From the NCBI RefSeq assembly GCF_001043975.1, contig NZ_LABY01000102.1, positions 1 to 64,000 of the forward strand: a DNA stretch of 64,000 nt. The letters are read 5' to 3'. This DNA comes from Methylobacterium variabile. Lineage in GTDB: Bacteria > Pseudomonadota > Alphaproteobacteria > Rhizobiales > Beijerinckiaceae. Every line of letters begins with the position of its first letter. The first letter of the stretch is position 1. Positions 25,090 to 34,413 of this stretch are shown piece by piece. Under the pieces are notes generated by a model. The model saw nothing but the letters and a program-made list of their open reading frames with translations, searched no databases and was not told the origin of the DNA. A program made the position numbers and the translations under genes.

Positions 25090-28000
25090 TCAGGCCGCGC
25101 CTGCCTGCGGCATCAGGCGGGCCGGCGCGCCGGCCCACTCGGTGTCGGCGGGGATCGCCTCGCCCTTCATCACGATGGTGAGCGGCCCGAGCCGGGCGAA
25201 GTCCCCGACCCGCGCGCCGTACAGTACGGTCGTCAGCGCGCCGACGCTCACGCCGCGTCCGAGTTCGATCGGGCCGACCTTCATCACCCGGTCCTCGAAC
25301 AGGTGGGTCTGCAGGTTCGCGGTGGCGTTCACCGCCGCGTAGTCGCCGATCCGCACGCAGTCGAACTCGGTGATGTCGGTGCTGTCGAGGAAGACGCCGC
25401 GGCCGATCTCAGCCCCGAGCAGGCGCAGGGCGGCCGGCAGGAGCGGGGTGCCGCGCAGGCTGTCGAGCAGGATCGCGCCGGCCGTGCCCCAGTAGAGCGT
25501 GGTCATCGCCTCGCTGCGCAGGGCCCACCAGGACCACAGGCCGTGGTTGCCGGGCCGGTAGGCCCCCATCATCAGCCACTTCAGGGCGAGCACGGCGCCG
25601 GCGAGGATCAGCGCGCAGGCGGTGCCGGTGGCGATGAAGAGGGCGAGGAAGACGGCCGGGCTCTGGTGCTCGAGGGCCGGGAACAGCACGTACTCCGCCG
25701 CGAAGGTGCCCAGCGTGATGAACATCATCGTGGGCATCGAGGCGCTGAACAGCTCGAACGTCGCCCGCAGCAGCCGGCGCCCGGCGGACGGCCTGAAGGT
25801 CATGCCGGCGGCGGCATCGTCGAAGCGCTGGCGCACCGGCAGGCGCAGCGGCGGGCTGCCGAACCGGATCTCGCCGGGCTCGAGGGCGACGTCGGCGGGG
25901 GGCTTCGACTTGATGCCGATCAGGCACCCGTCGGGAACGTCGGCGCCGGGGGGCAGCACCGAGTCGTTGCCGAGGAAAACCCGGGCGCCGGTGCGGACCG
26001 TGCGGACCGTCATCCAGCCGCGGCGGATGTCCTCGTCGCCGATCACCACCTCGTCGGCGACGAAGCACTGGTCGCCGATCTCGATCGTGTCGAAGCGGCC
26101 GGAGAAGTTGGTCGCGACCTCCGTGTCCCGGCCGATCCGGGCGCCCATCAGCTGGTACCAGCGGCGCATGTAGACGGTGGAGAACAGCGAGCTCAACGTG
26201 TCGAGCATCACGTCGCAGGCGAGGCCCACCGTCCACTTGCGCAGGTAGAGCCCGGAATGGATCGAGTAGGCTCCCTCCTTCACCCGCCGCGGCAGCACGC
26301 ACCAGCGGATCGCCGTCACCAGGAGCGCGGTGCCGAGGACCAGCAGCATCGCGGTCGGCCAGGTCAGGACCGGCAGGAACCAGTGATAGTCGATGCCGAC
26401 CAGGGCCTGCAGCACCGTGTCGTAGCGGTCGAACAGGTAGAAGGCCGGGAAGATGGGCAGCAGCGCCAGCGCCGGCATGAGCAGGATCATGAGGGCGTAG
26501 TAGGCGGTGCGGGCCGCCTGCACCGCCGGAGCCGGCTCCGGGACGGGCGCCGGCCAGGCGGCGGGATCGACCGTGCCGACCGGGCGGCCGGGCGCGCCGT
26601 CCCAATGGGCCAGGGCGGCCACGCGGGTGCCCGGCAGGATCGCCGTCAGGTCGGCGAGCTCCGCGCCCTCGCCGATGGTCACGTCGTGGCCGATGACGCA
26701 GGACGTGCCGATATAGGCCGAGGATCCGATCGCGACCGGGCCGATGACCAGCTCGTTGCCCACGACCTCGGCGTTGGCGATGCAGAGCTTGGCGCCCAGC
26801 GTCACGTCATCGCCCACGGTGACGAGGTCGACCGCGCCGGCTTCGAGGCCGCTGACGACGCTGCGGCGCCCGACGCGCGCGCCGAGGGCCCGCAGGGTGA
26901 AGGCGGCGAGCGGCGTCCCCTGCATGCGCGAGAGATGCGTGAGGCTGACGCACTGCTTGGCGAGCCACCAGCGGAAGAAGTACGCGCCCCAGAGCGGGTA
27001 GCGCCCGGGCGTCGCCCGCCACAGCACGGCGCGCTTGGCGAGGATCGCCGTCGCGGTCACCGCGAAGGTCACGGCGGCGTAGACGCCGAGCAGCATCAGC
27101 ACCTCGGGGAGGGTGATGACCTCGTCCGTGGTGATCAGCTCGTAGGCGACGAAGATCGTCAGCCACGGCCCCAGGCGGCCGAGCAGCAGGAACGGCAGGC
27201 ACGCCGCCTGGGCGAGGCCGCACAGGATCCGCCGCATCCGGGGCGGCGGCGCGAAGGAGAGGTCGACGAGCGGGCCGCCGCTCCCTGCTGCGGCCCGCTC
27301 GTCGAGGCGGGCGGCGATCGCCCGCAGGGAGCGCAGGCCGTAGAGGTCCTCCAGGGTGAGGTTCGCGAGGCGCGGGGTCTCGCGCACCGCGGCGAGGAAG
27401 CGGGCGGCCAGCAGCGAGTGGCCGCCGAGATCGTTGAAGAAGTCCGCCTCGAAGGCGATCACCTGTCCCGGGAAGAGCGGCCGGGCGGCCGCGAGGAGCA
27501 CGGCCTCGGTCTCGCTGCCCGGCTCCTCCTGGGCCTCGGCTCCGACCGCGAGGGGGAGCGCCCGCAGGGCCTTGCGGTCGGTCTTGCCGGAGATCAGCCG
27601 CGGCAAGGCCGCGACCGACTCGACATGCGCCGGCACCATGTAGGGCGGAAGCTGCGCCTTGAGGGCCGTGCGCAGGGCCGCCGGGTCGAGGGCGGCTCCG
27701 TCCGGCACCACGAAGGCGACCAGCCGGTCGACGCCTGCGTCCTGGCGCAGGACCACCGCCGCGCCGGACACGCCCGGAAGGCCGGATAGCCGCGCCTCGA
27801 TCTCGCCGAGCTCGATCCGGAACCCGCGCAGCTTGACCTGGTCGTCGATGCGGCCGTGAAACAGGAGCCGGCCGTCCGGGTCGATGGTGACGGCGTCGCC
27901 CGATCGGTACAGGATCGGGTCGTCGCCGTCCGAGCCGAACGGGTTGGCGATGAATTTCTCCGCCGTGAGGTCGGGCCGGTTGAGGTAGCCCGCGGCGACG

Positions 28001-29091
28001 CCGGGACCGCCGATCAGCAACTCGCCCTCCTCGCCCGGGGCGACGAGCTCCAGCCGCTCGTCGACGACGTAGCAGCTGTAGTTCGGGATCGGGCCGCCGA
28101 TGGTCACCGGCGCGTCGGGCGTCACCGTGTCGATGGTGGCCACCACGGTCGCCTCGGTCGGGCCGTAGCTGTTGAACACGGTGCGCCCCGGCCGGCACCA
28201 GCGCTGCCGCACCGAGGGCGGGCAGGCCTCGCCGCCGAGGATGATGATCCGGAGCGACGGCACGTCCTCCGGCATCATCGCGAGCAGCGTCGGCACGGTG
28301 TCGAGGACGGTGATCCCGGCCTCCCGCATCACGCCCGGCAGCGCCTCGACCTCGCTGAGCGTGACGGGCGAGGCGACCCACAGGGTCGCGCCGACCAGGT
28401 AGGGGATGAAGATCTCTTCCAGCGAGAGATCGAAGGCGACCGAAGCCCCCTGGAAGCACACGTCGTCGCCGGTCATGCCGTAGACCGCGTTGCCGGCCCG
28501 CAGGTAGTGGCAGATATTGGCGTGGCTGATGACGATGCCCTTGGGCTTGCCCGTCGAGCCCGAGGTGTAGATCGCGTAGGCGGGATGGGCCGGCGTGACG
28601 CCCGCCCCCCGCAGGTCGACCGGCGGGCCGTCCGCTGCCTGGTCGGCGAGAACCCCGAACCGGACCGCCCGGCCTGCCAGGGCGGGGTCGAGCCGCAACG
28701 ACGTGACGGCGTCGATCAGGACGAGGTCGGACCCGCAATCGTCCAGGCACTCGCCGATCCGCTCGGGCGGCGCGTCGGCGTCGAAGGGGATGTAGGCGGC
28801 ACCGCTCTTGAGGATGCCGAGCAGCGCGACGTGCAGATCGAGCGAGCGCGTCATCCACAGGCCGACGAAGCGCCCCGGGCCGGCGCCCCGCGCCCGCAGG
28901 GCCCGCGCGATCCGGTCGGCTCGCGCCTCCAGCTCCGCATAGGTGGCTCGGGTCTCGCCGAAGACGATCGCGACGTGGTCCGGCCGCGCCCGGGCCGAGT
29001 GCGAGACGAGTTCCGGCAGCAACTCGTCGCGTCGGAGAGCGGGATCCTTCCGGCCCCGAAGGATGCTCCGATAAACGAGAGAGGGACGCAT
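25090..29091 (-). CDS. Pls/PosA-type single-module nonribosomal peptide synthetase with membrane hexapeptide-repeat domains
   Basis: A 1333-residue membrane enzyme. Residues about 30-530 are an adenylation domain (IYTSGSTGKPKGIVISH, NSYGPTEATVVA, YRSGDAV, SGKTDRKAL). A carrier domain follows, with the phosphopantetheine Ser559 in GGHSLLAARFLAAV. The remainder alternates membrane helices with three left-handed beta-helix blocks (about 747-834, 980-1070, 1217-1332). There is no condensation or thioesterase domain. This is the architecture of epsilon-poly-L-lysine synthetase and relatives, which link one amino acid repeatedly. The predicted binding pocket has acidic residues (Asp-Leu-Ser-Leu-Glu near A4, and VLDTVPT), compatible with a basic amino acid. 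Start at ATG 29091; upstream residues are not family-like. Substrate is inference. Confidence 0.8.
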   Translation of the reverse strand: MRPSLVYRSILRGRKDPALRRDELLPELVSHSARARPDHVAIVFGETRATYAELEARADRIARALRARGAGPGRFVGLWMTRSLDLHVALLGILKSGAAYIPFDADAPPERIGECLDDCGSDLVLIDAVTSLRLDPALAGRAVRFGVLADQAADGPPVDLRGAGVTPAHPAYAIYTSGSTGKPKGIVISHANICHYLRAGNAVYGMTGDDVCFQGASVAFDLSLEEIFIPYLVGATLWVASPVTLSEVEALPGVMREAGITVLDTVPTLLAMMPEDVPSLRIIILGGEACPPSVRQRWCRPGRTVFNSYGPTEATVVATIDTVTPDAPVTIGGPIPNYSCYVVDERLELVAPGEEGELLIGGPGVAAGYLNRPDLTAEKFIANPFGSDGDDPILYRSGDAVTIDPDGRLLFHGRIDDQVKLRGFRIELGEIEARLSGLPGVSGAAVVLRQDAGVDRLVAFVVPDGAALDPAALRTALKAQLPPYMVPAHVESVAALPRLISGKTDRKALRALPLAVGAEAQEEPGSETEAVLLAAARPLFPGQVIAFEADFFNDLGGHSLLAARFLAAVRETPRLANLTLEDLYGLRSLRAIAARLDERAAAGSGGPLVDLSFAPPPRMRRILCGLAQAACLPFLLLGRLGPWLTIFVAYELITTDEVITLPEVLMLLGVYAAVTFAVTATAILAKRAVLWRATPGRYPLWGAYFFRWWLAKQCVSLTHLSRMQGTPLAAFTLRALGARVGRRSVVSGLEAGAVDLVTVGDDVTLGAKLCIANAEVVGNELVIGPVAIGSSAYIGTSCVIGHDVTIGEGAELADLTAILPGTRVAALAHWDGAPGRPVGTVDPAAWPAPVPEPAPAVQAARTAYYALMILLMPALALLPIFPAFYLFDRYDTVLQALVGIDYHWFLPVLTWPTAMLLVLGTALLVTAIRWCVLPRRVKEGAYSIHSGLYLRKWTVGLACDVMLDTLSSLFSTVYMRRWYQLMGARIGRDTEVATNFSGRFDTIEIGDQCFVADEVVIGDEDIRRGWMTVRTVRTGARVFLGNDSVLPPGADVPDGCLIGIKSKPPADVALEPGEIRFGSPPLRLPVRQRFDDAAAGMTFRPSAGRRLLRATFELFSASMPTMMFITLGTFAAEYVLFPALEHQSPAVFLALFIATGTACALILAGAVLALKWLMMGAYRPGNHGLWSWWALRSEAMTTLYWGTAGAILLDSLRGTPLLPAALRLLGAEIGRGVFLDSTDITEFDCVRIGDYAAVNATANLQTHLFEDRVMKVGPIELGRGVSVGALTTVLYGARVGDFARLGPLTIVMKGEAIPADTEWAGAPARLMPQAGAA

Positions 29092-29391
29092 ATTCACGGA
29101 GGTGAGCCCTCGACGACCACGTTGCCCGGTGAGCTTTTGCCGTCGACATGTTGAGGAAGTGCTAGCGGATGCCGCCCGTGCTCTTTGGCGGCACGGTTCG
29201 CCCCCTGGCCAATCGGGCCGGTGCTCGGACCCGCCGCCCGGAAGGGCCGGCCTCAAGGGAGGAGCGGCCTCCGGTGCGGAAGCCATCGCCAACCTCGGCG
29301 CGGACGCGGCCGTCCCGCTCTCACGCCTTGGGATGCGACGGGAACCGAGGCAGCCGGCGACCGCGAGCAGAAAACAAAGTTTACGATATTC
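29092..29391. other. Intergenic region upstream of the NRPS-like gene
   Basis: 300 bases between the PAS-LuxR regulator stop and the NRPS-like gene start, both leftward. It is GC-rich with no gene I can support and no clear hairpin. It probably carries the NRPS promoter. The Shine-Dalgarno sequence before the NRPS start is weak. Confidence 0.35.
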
Positions 29392-29952
29392 CTACCTTCT
29401 TTCATCGCAGAACCATGCGATGAGTTCGGCGGTATTCTGGACATTCGCCTGCCGCAGCAGCCTGGAGCGATGATCCTCGATTGTCCTGACGGAGAGACCG
29501 AGTTCCTCGCCGATTTTCTGACTCGAGAATCCTCGGACGAGGAGCGAGCAGATCTCACGCTGTCGTCCGGACAGGGACCGGCCCTCCCAGTCCACGGGTC
29601 GACGAAGGCTTTCCACACAGAAGAGAGAATCGGTGCTCGACGGGTCGGAGGAGATGCGGCGACCGCTCACCCGGCACCAGAATCGACTGCCATCGCGGCG
29701 GCGCATGATGCGCTCGTCCAGATAGATGTCGTCATCCGAAACGGATTTGGTAAAATTCTTCCATTTTGAGACGTAGTCATGATGTTCGACATAGAGAATT
29801 CCAAAGCTCTTGCCAATAAGTTCGTCTTTATTATATCCATAAAGCGAGCAATAAGCCGAATTGCAGTCCTTCATCACGCGGAAGCTGCCGACGACGGCCG
29901 GAACCGGAATGTCGTCGAGGCTGAGCAGGGTCGGCGATCGAAACGCAGCCAT
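29392..29952 (-). CDS. PAS domain/LuxR-type HTH transcriptional regulator
   Basis: A 186-residue regulator. The N-terminal PAS domain (about residues 15-115) includes NSAYCSLYGYNKDELIGKS and MRRRDGSRFWCRVSGRRI. The C-terminal LuxR-type HTH (about 125-186) reads LSGRQREICSLLVRGFSSQ then IGEELGLSVRTIEDHRSRLL. There is no phosphoacceptor receiver domain, so the signal is presumably sensed by the PAS domain. The gene precedes the NRPS-like gene on the same strand and diverges from the catabolic operon at 30476, so either could be its target. Base composition is somewhat lower in GC than the surroundings. Confidence 0.82.
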   Translation of the reverse strand: MAAFRSPTLLSLDDIPVPAVVGSFRVMKDCNSAYCSLYGYNKDELIGKSFGILYVEHHDYVSKWKNFTKSVSDDDIYLDERIMRRRDGSRFWCRVSGRRISSDPSSTDSLFCVESLRRPVDWEGRSLSGRQREICSLLVRGFSSQKIGEELGLSVRTIEDHRSRLLRQANVQNTAELIAWFCDERR

Positions 29953-30475
29953 ACCGTATTTCTACTGGTCGACACACTTGCGGGCAAGAGGGAGATTTTC
30001 ACACAACGTGACACCGCATCTCTGTCCTGGCTTGCAGGTCATGACGGGGACGGTGCAACGAACTCTGGCCCGATCCAGAGCACATGGGAGGAACGAGATG
30101 GTCACGAATCGTGATCTTCGCGCGCGTGGACGCGCCTCGCCGATCTGCCGGATTGTCCCGGACCTCGCTTGAACGGAAGGTCCGATCCGGCAGGGATCGT
30201 TCCGGCTCATCGATGATCTGATGCGCGGCTCCGGCCGCAGCGTCGACGATTGCTGCCGGTGGAAAGCGACCGTTCCGGTCTGCGGGGCATCTGCCCGCCC
30301 GCATGCCTTCTCGATGTTGTGACTTTTCAAGAATACAATTCCCGAATGCTGTTCTGATCGGGGCCGACAAGGTGCTTTTTCTGTGCAGGCCCTTCGTCGG
30401 AAGGGTCGACGAGGGATGATCTCGCGCCGCTTGCGGGCGTGGCGGCGTCGGGGCCAGACAGGGAGTGAGACCGCT
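29953..30475. other. Divergent promoter region
   Basis: About 520 bases between the PAS-LuxR gene and the rightward SDR operon. An AT-richer stretch at about 30305-30385 (gttgtgacttttcaagaatacaattcccgaatgctgttctgat) is the most promoter-like part and contains an imperfect dyad-like pair ttcaagaa/ttcccgaa. No gene is supported here. Confidence 0.4.
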
Positions 30476-31273
30476 ATGGCAGGCAAGCTCGAGGGTCGCG
30501 TGGCGATCGTGACCGGCGCGGGATCGATCGGGGAGGGGTGGGGCAACGGCAAGGCCGCCTCCGTTCTCTTCGCGCGAGAGGGGGCGACCGTCGTCGCGCT
30601 CGACATCAACCCGACCGCCGCGGAGGAAACCTGCCGCCTCATCCGGGAGGAGGGCGGCTCGGCGATGCCGTTCGTCGGCGACGTCGCGCGGGACGCCGAC
30701 GTCAAGGCGCTCGTCGAGGCGACCCTCCGGGCGCATGGCCGGATCGACATCCTCCACAACAACGTCGGGATCAACCGGACGGCCGCCACCACGCAGCTGA
30801 GCGAGGCCGACTGGGACCTCGTCATGGCGGTCAACCTGAAGAGCATGTTCCTGACGTGCCGGGCGGTCCTCCCGATCATGGAGAAGCAGGGGCGCGGGGC
30901 GATCGTCAACGTGTCGTCCGTCGCCGCGCTGCGCTACGCGCGCATCCCCTACCTCGCCTACAGCACGAGCAAGGGAGCGATCCTGCCCTTCACGCGGACG
31001 ATCGCGCTCGAATACGCCAAGAGGGGTGTGCGGGCGAACGTGATCCTGCCGGGGCTGATGGACACGCCCATGGTGTGGGCGTCGATGAAGGACGAGTATC
31101 CGGGCGGCCGCGAGGCGATGGTCCGCGAGCGCAACGCGCAGGTCCCCATGGGGCGGATGGGAGACGCCTGGGACGTCGCCCGGGCCGCCCTGTTTCTCGC
31201 ATCCGACGATGCCCGCTTCATCACCGGCGCCGAGCTGGTGGTCGATGGCGGCATGTCCTGCTCGACGGGCTGA
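30476..31273 (+). CDS. Short-chain dehydrogenase/reductase (SDR)
   Basis: A 265-residue NAD(P)-dependent oxidoreductase, first gene of a catabolic operon. The cofactor motif is in VTGAGSIGEGWGNGKAAS, a variant with an insertion in the usual TGxxxGIG loop. HNNVGIN replaces NNAG, and the catalytic YxxxK is Tyr-Ser-Thr-Ser-Lys in YLAYSTSKGA with an upstream Ser in VNVSSVAAL. GGGAG precedes the ATG at 30476; upstream in-frame residues are Arg-rich and unlike SDRs. It probably oxidises a 3-hydroxyacyl or alcohol intermediate. The exact substrate is not evident. Confidence 0.85.
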   Translation: MAGKLEGRVAIVTGAGSIGEGWGNGKAASVLFAREGATVVALDINPTAAEETCRLIREEGGSAMPFVGDVARDADVKALVEATLRAHGRIDILHNNVGINRTAATTQLSEADWDLVMAVNLKSMFLTCRAVLPIMEKQGRGAIVNVSSVAALRYARIPYLAYSTSKGAILPFTRTIALEYAKRGVRANVILPGLMDTPMVWASMKDEYPGGREAMVRERNAQVPMGRMGDAWDVARAALFLASDDARFITGAELVVDGGMSCSTG

Positions 31274-31278
31274 CCGAC

Positions 31279-32109
31279 ATGACGGGCATCGTTCCGGCGG
31301 CCGGATCCGGCCGCTTCGCGGGCCGGACGGCCATCGTCACCGGCAGCGGCGGGGGGCTCGGCGAGGCCATCGCCCGGCGCCTCGCGGAAGAAGGGGCGGC
31401 GATCGTGGTCGCCGACCGCGACGCGGATCTCGGGGAGGGCGTCGCGGCGTTGCTGCGCGGGGCCGGCCTGGAGGCCGTCGCGCTCGCGACCGACGTCGGC
31501 GACGCGGGCTCGGTGGACGCCCTGTTCGCCGCCACCCTGGCGCGCTACGGCCGCCTCGACATCCTGGTCAACAACGCGGGCATCGCCGGCCTCCACCGCT
31601 TCCTGGACCAGCCGCTCGGCGACTGGGAGCGCGTGCTGCGCGTCAACCTGACCGGGACGTTCCTGTGCGGCCAGGCGGCCGCCCGGATCATGGCGGAGCG
31701 CGGCTACGGCCGGATCGTCAACATCGCCTCCGTGAGCGGCCTCCGGGCCGGTTCGGGCCGGACGGCCTACGGCACCTCCAAGGCCGGGATCATCATGCTG
31801 ACGCGGCAGATGGCGCTCGAGCTCGGCGGGCTCGGCATCACCGTCAACGCGGTCGCGCCGGGGCCGGTCGACACGCCCATGGTGCTGGCGAACCACACGC
31901 CGCGGACGCGGGACGCCTTCACCCGCATGGTCCCGCTCGCCCGCTACGGCACCCCGGACGAGATCGCCGCCGCGGTCGCGTTCCTGGCCAGCGCCGAGGC
32001 GAGCTACGTCAGCGGCCACGTGCTGTGCGTCGACGGCGGATTCACGAGCGCCGGCGTCATCGCCGACGACGTCGCCGCCGACCCTGTCTCCCCGGAGGTG
32101 CCCCGATGA
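31279..32109 (+). CDS. Short-chain dehydrogenase/reductase (SDR), second copy
   Basis: A 276-residue classical SDR starting 5 bases after the first. It shows VTGSGGGLGEAIARRLAEEG for cofactor binding, NNAGIAG, Ser in IVNIASVSGL, and Tyr-Gly-Thr-Ser-Lys (TAYGTSKAGI) as the active site. It is FabG-like in length and order. Its stop overlaps the next start as ATGA, so it is translationally coupled to the thiolase-like gene. Together with that neighbour it would suit 3-hydroxyacyl-CoA oxidation followed by thiolysis; this is inference from context. Confidence 0.85.
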   Translation: MTGIVPAAGSGRFAGRTAIVTGSGGGLGEAIARRLAEEGAAIVVADRDADLGEGVAALLRGAGLEAVALATDVGDAGSVDALFAATLARYGRLDILVNNAGIAGLHRFLDQPLGDWERVLRVNLTGTFLCGQAAARIMAERGYGRIVNIASVSGLRAGSGRTAYGTSKAGIIMLTRQMALELGGLGITVNAVAPGPVDTPMVLANHTPRTRDAFTRMVPLARYGTPDEIAAAVAFLASAEASYVSGHVLCVDGGFTSAGVIADDVAADPVSPEVPR

Positions 32110-33359
32110 CCGCCTACGTGATCGCCACATCCTGCACGAAGTTCGGCAAGCATCCCGGGTCCAGCTTCAAGGACCTGACCCGGGATGCCTACCTGGCCGT
32201 GCTGAAGGACGCCGGCCTGCCCGATGGCGGCGCCATCGAGAACGCGTGGTTCAGCAATTGCGGGATGGGCACGTTCGGGCAGCGCAACATCCGCGGCCAG
32301 GTCTGCTTCACGCCGCTCGTGCGCGAGGGACTGTTTCCGGAGCGGGTCGCGATGACCAACGTCGAGGGAGGATGCGCGAGCGCGTCCATGGCCCTTCACG
32401 GCGCCTGGAAGGACATCCTGTCGGGAACCGCCGATCTCTCGCTCGCCATCGGCGTCGAGAAGACCTTCGTGCAGAACGATCCCGACAAGACCCGGGAGGT
32501 CTTCGAGGGCGGCATCGACCAGTTCGACGTCGACGAGTGGAAGGCCTATTACAAGGCCGCCGGCGAGGTGGCCGGCAAGCCCTTCGATCCCAATGGCGGC
32601 GGCGGCACGGTCTTCATGGACACGTACGCCATGCAGGCCGCCTTCCACATGGCGAAGTACGGCACGACGCGGCGCCAGCTCGCGACCGCCGCCTCGCAGA
32701 GCCACCATCACGGCAGCCTCAACCCGCTGGCGCAGTATCAGTTCGACGTGTCCGTCGACCAGGCGCTGGAGGACCGCGTCGTCAGCGATCCGCTGACGCG
32801 CTCGATGTGCGCGCCGATCGGCGACGGGGCGGCGGCCGCGCTCGTCTGCTCGGAGCGCTTCCTCGCGGGGCTGCCGCCGGAGATCCGGGAGCGGGCGGTG
32901 GCGATCAGGGCCGCCACCATGACGGGCGGCAAGTACCGCCGGCTCGACGAGCCGAGCCTGAGCCGGGTTGCCGCCGAGCGGGCCTACAGGATGGCTGGTC
33001 TCACGCCGGACGCGGTCGACGTCACGGAAGTCCACGACGCGACGTCGTTCAGCATCATCTTCCAGTCGGAGATGATGGGCTTCTGCCCGGACGGGAAGGG
33101 TGGCGACTTCGTCGCCTCCGGCGCGACCGCGCTCGGCGGATCGAAGCCCGTGAACCTCTCCGGCGGGCTCGTCTCGAAGGGGCATCCGGTCGGGGCGACC
33201 GGATTGTCGATGATCCATGAGCTCGCCACCCAGCTGCGCGGCGAGGCCGGGGCGCGACAGGCCGAGGGCGCCCGGATCGCCCTGGCCGAGAACGGCGGCG
33301 GGACGATCGGCTTCGACGAGGCGGTCTGCGCCGTCACCATCCTGGAGAAGGTCCATTAG
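32106..33359 (+). CDS. Thiolase-family protein (SCP-x/acetyl-CoA acetyltransferase-like)
   Basis: A 417-residue thiolase-fold enzyme that should cleave or form a beta-ketoacyl-CoA. The nucleophile is Cys90 in NVEGGCASASMALHGAW. The catalytic His360 is in SKGHPVGATGLSM. A further conserved His is in TEVHDATSFS, and the C-terminal loop is ENGGGTIGFDEAV, differing from the CGGGxG loop of classical thiolases. This is the non-classical (SCP2/lipid-transfer-type) subgroup often found in catabolic clusters for branched or cyclic acids. ATGA overlap with the preceding SDR. Confidence 0.85.
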   Translation: MTAYVIATSCTKFGKHPGSSFKDLTRDAYLAVLKDAGLPDGGAIENAWFSNCGMGTFGQRNIRGQVCFTPLVREGLFPERVAMTNVEGGCASASMALHGAWKDILSGTADLSLAIGVEKTFVQNDPDKTREVFEGGIDQFDVDEWKAYYKAAGEVAGKPFDPNGGGGTVFMDTYAMQAAFHMAKYGTTRRQLATAASQSHHHGSLNPLAQYQFDVSVDQALEDRVVSDPLTRSMCAPIGDGAAAALVCSERFLAGLPPEIRERAVAIRAATMTGGKYRRLDEPSLSRVAAERAYRMAGLTPDAVDVTEVHDATSFSIIFQSEMMGFCPDGKGGDFVASGATALGGSKPVNLSGGLVSKGHPVGATGLSMIHELATQLRGEAGARQAEGARIALAENGGGTIGFDEAVCAVTILEKVH

Positions 33360-33389
33360 GCCGGCCGCGGACGGGGAGGGGAGAGCATC

Positions 33390-34370
33390 ATGACGAAACG
33401 CCGCGTCGTCCGCATGGGCGCCTACGGAGATCCGGACGTTCTCGACGTCCTCCTCGAGGATCTCCCGGATCCGGGTCCCGGGGAGGTGCGGATCCGGCAT
33501 CACGCGATCGGCTTCAACTTCATCGACGTCAATCAGCGCCGGGGCTTCGGGGCGCTGCCGCTCCCGAGCGGGCTCGGCTTCGAGGGCGTCGGCACGGTCG
33601 AGGCGGTCGCGGCGGATGTCGGGACGGTGCGGGTCGGCGAGCGCGTCGCCGTGATGAATGCCGGGGTCGGGGCCTACGCCTCGCACAGGAACGTGGCGGC
33701 CGACACGCTGATCCGCGTGCCGGACGATCTCGACGACGACGCCGTCGCCGCAACGCTCTTCAAGGGGCTGACGGCTCAGTACCTCCTCCACCGGACCGTT
33801 GCGGTCGGGCCCTCCCACGCGGTTCTCGTCCACGCGGCGGCCGGGGGCGTCGGGTCGATCCTGGCGCGGTGGGCCAAGCACCTCGGCGCCACCGTCATGG
33901 GCACGGTCGGGGGCGAGGCGAAGATCGCCGCCGCGAGGGCGGCCGGCTGCGACGTCGTCGTCGACTACAACCGGGCCGGCTGGGCGGAGCGCCTGCTCGG
34001 GGAGACCCGCGGCCGGAAGGCCGACGTCGTCTACGACTCGGTCGGACGCCACACGTTCATGGACTCGCTCGATTGCGCCGCCCCCTTCGGAACGGTGGTG
34101 GTCTTCGGGGCGGCGTCCGGGCCGGCGCCGGCCATCGCGCCCGAGCTTCTGAACACCAAGGGGTGCCTCTTCCTGACGCGCCCCTCGGTCTTTCCGCACA
34201 ACGCCCGCTCCGAGGTCCGGGCCGCGAACGCCGAGGCGCTTTTTCGGGCGATGCGGGACGGCAGCGTCCATGTGCCGATCGGAGCGAGGTTCGCCCTCGA
34301 TCGCATCCGCGACGTGCACCGGGCCGCGGAGGCGCGCACGGTCACCGGCGCCATCACGATCCATCCATGA
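33390..34370 (+). CDS. Quinone oxidoreductase-like MDR-family dehydrogenase
   Basis: A 326-residue medium-chain dehydrogenase of the zinc-independent quinone-reductase branch. It has the GroES-like N-terminus (HHAIGFNFIDVNQRRG and LPSGLGFEGVGTVEAVA), a nucleotide-binding AAGGVGSILARWAKHLGA, and a tail ending TGAITIHP. No Zn-ligand cysteines are visible. It probably reduces an enone or enoyl-type intermediate with NADPH. It lies 30 bases after the thiolase gene with a ribosome-binding GGGGAGGGGAG, in the same operon. Confidence 0.84.
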   Translation: MTKRRVVRMGAYGDPDVLDVLLEDLPDPGPGEVRIRHHAIGFNFIDVNQRRGFGALPLPSGLGFEGVGTVEAVAADVGTVRVGERVAVMNAGVGAYASHRNVAADTLIRVPDDLDDDAVAATLFKGLTAQYLLHRTVAVGPSHAVLVHAAAGGVGSILARWAKHLGATVMGTVGGEAKIAAARAAGCDVVVDYNRAGWAERLLGETRGRKADVVYDSVGRHTFMDSLDCAAPFGTVVVFGAASGPAPAIAPELLNTKGCLFLTRPSVFPHNARSEVRAANAEALFRAMRDGSVHVPIGARFALDRIRDVHRAAEARTVTGAITIHP

Positions 34371-34413
34371 CCGTGCCCCGACCGGCACGACCAACGTTGC
34401 GAGGAGAGTGGCC

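Noticed and set aside
24799..27789. A 996-codon plus-strand frame opposite the porin and NRPS-like genes
   Set aside because: It is antisense to well-supported domains on the other strand; the predicted protein is low-complexity with no motif.
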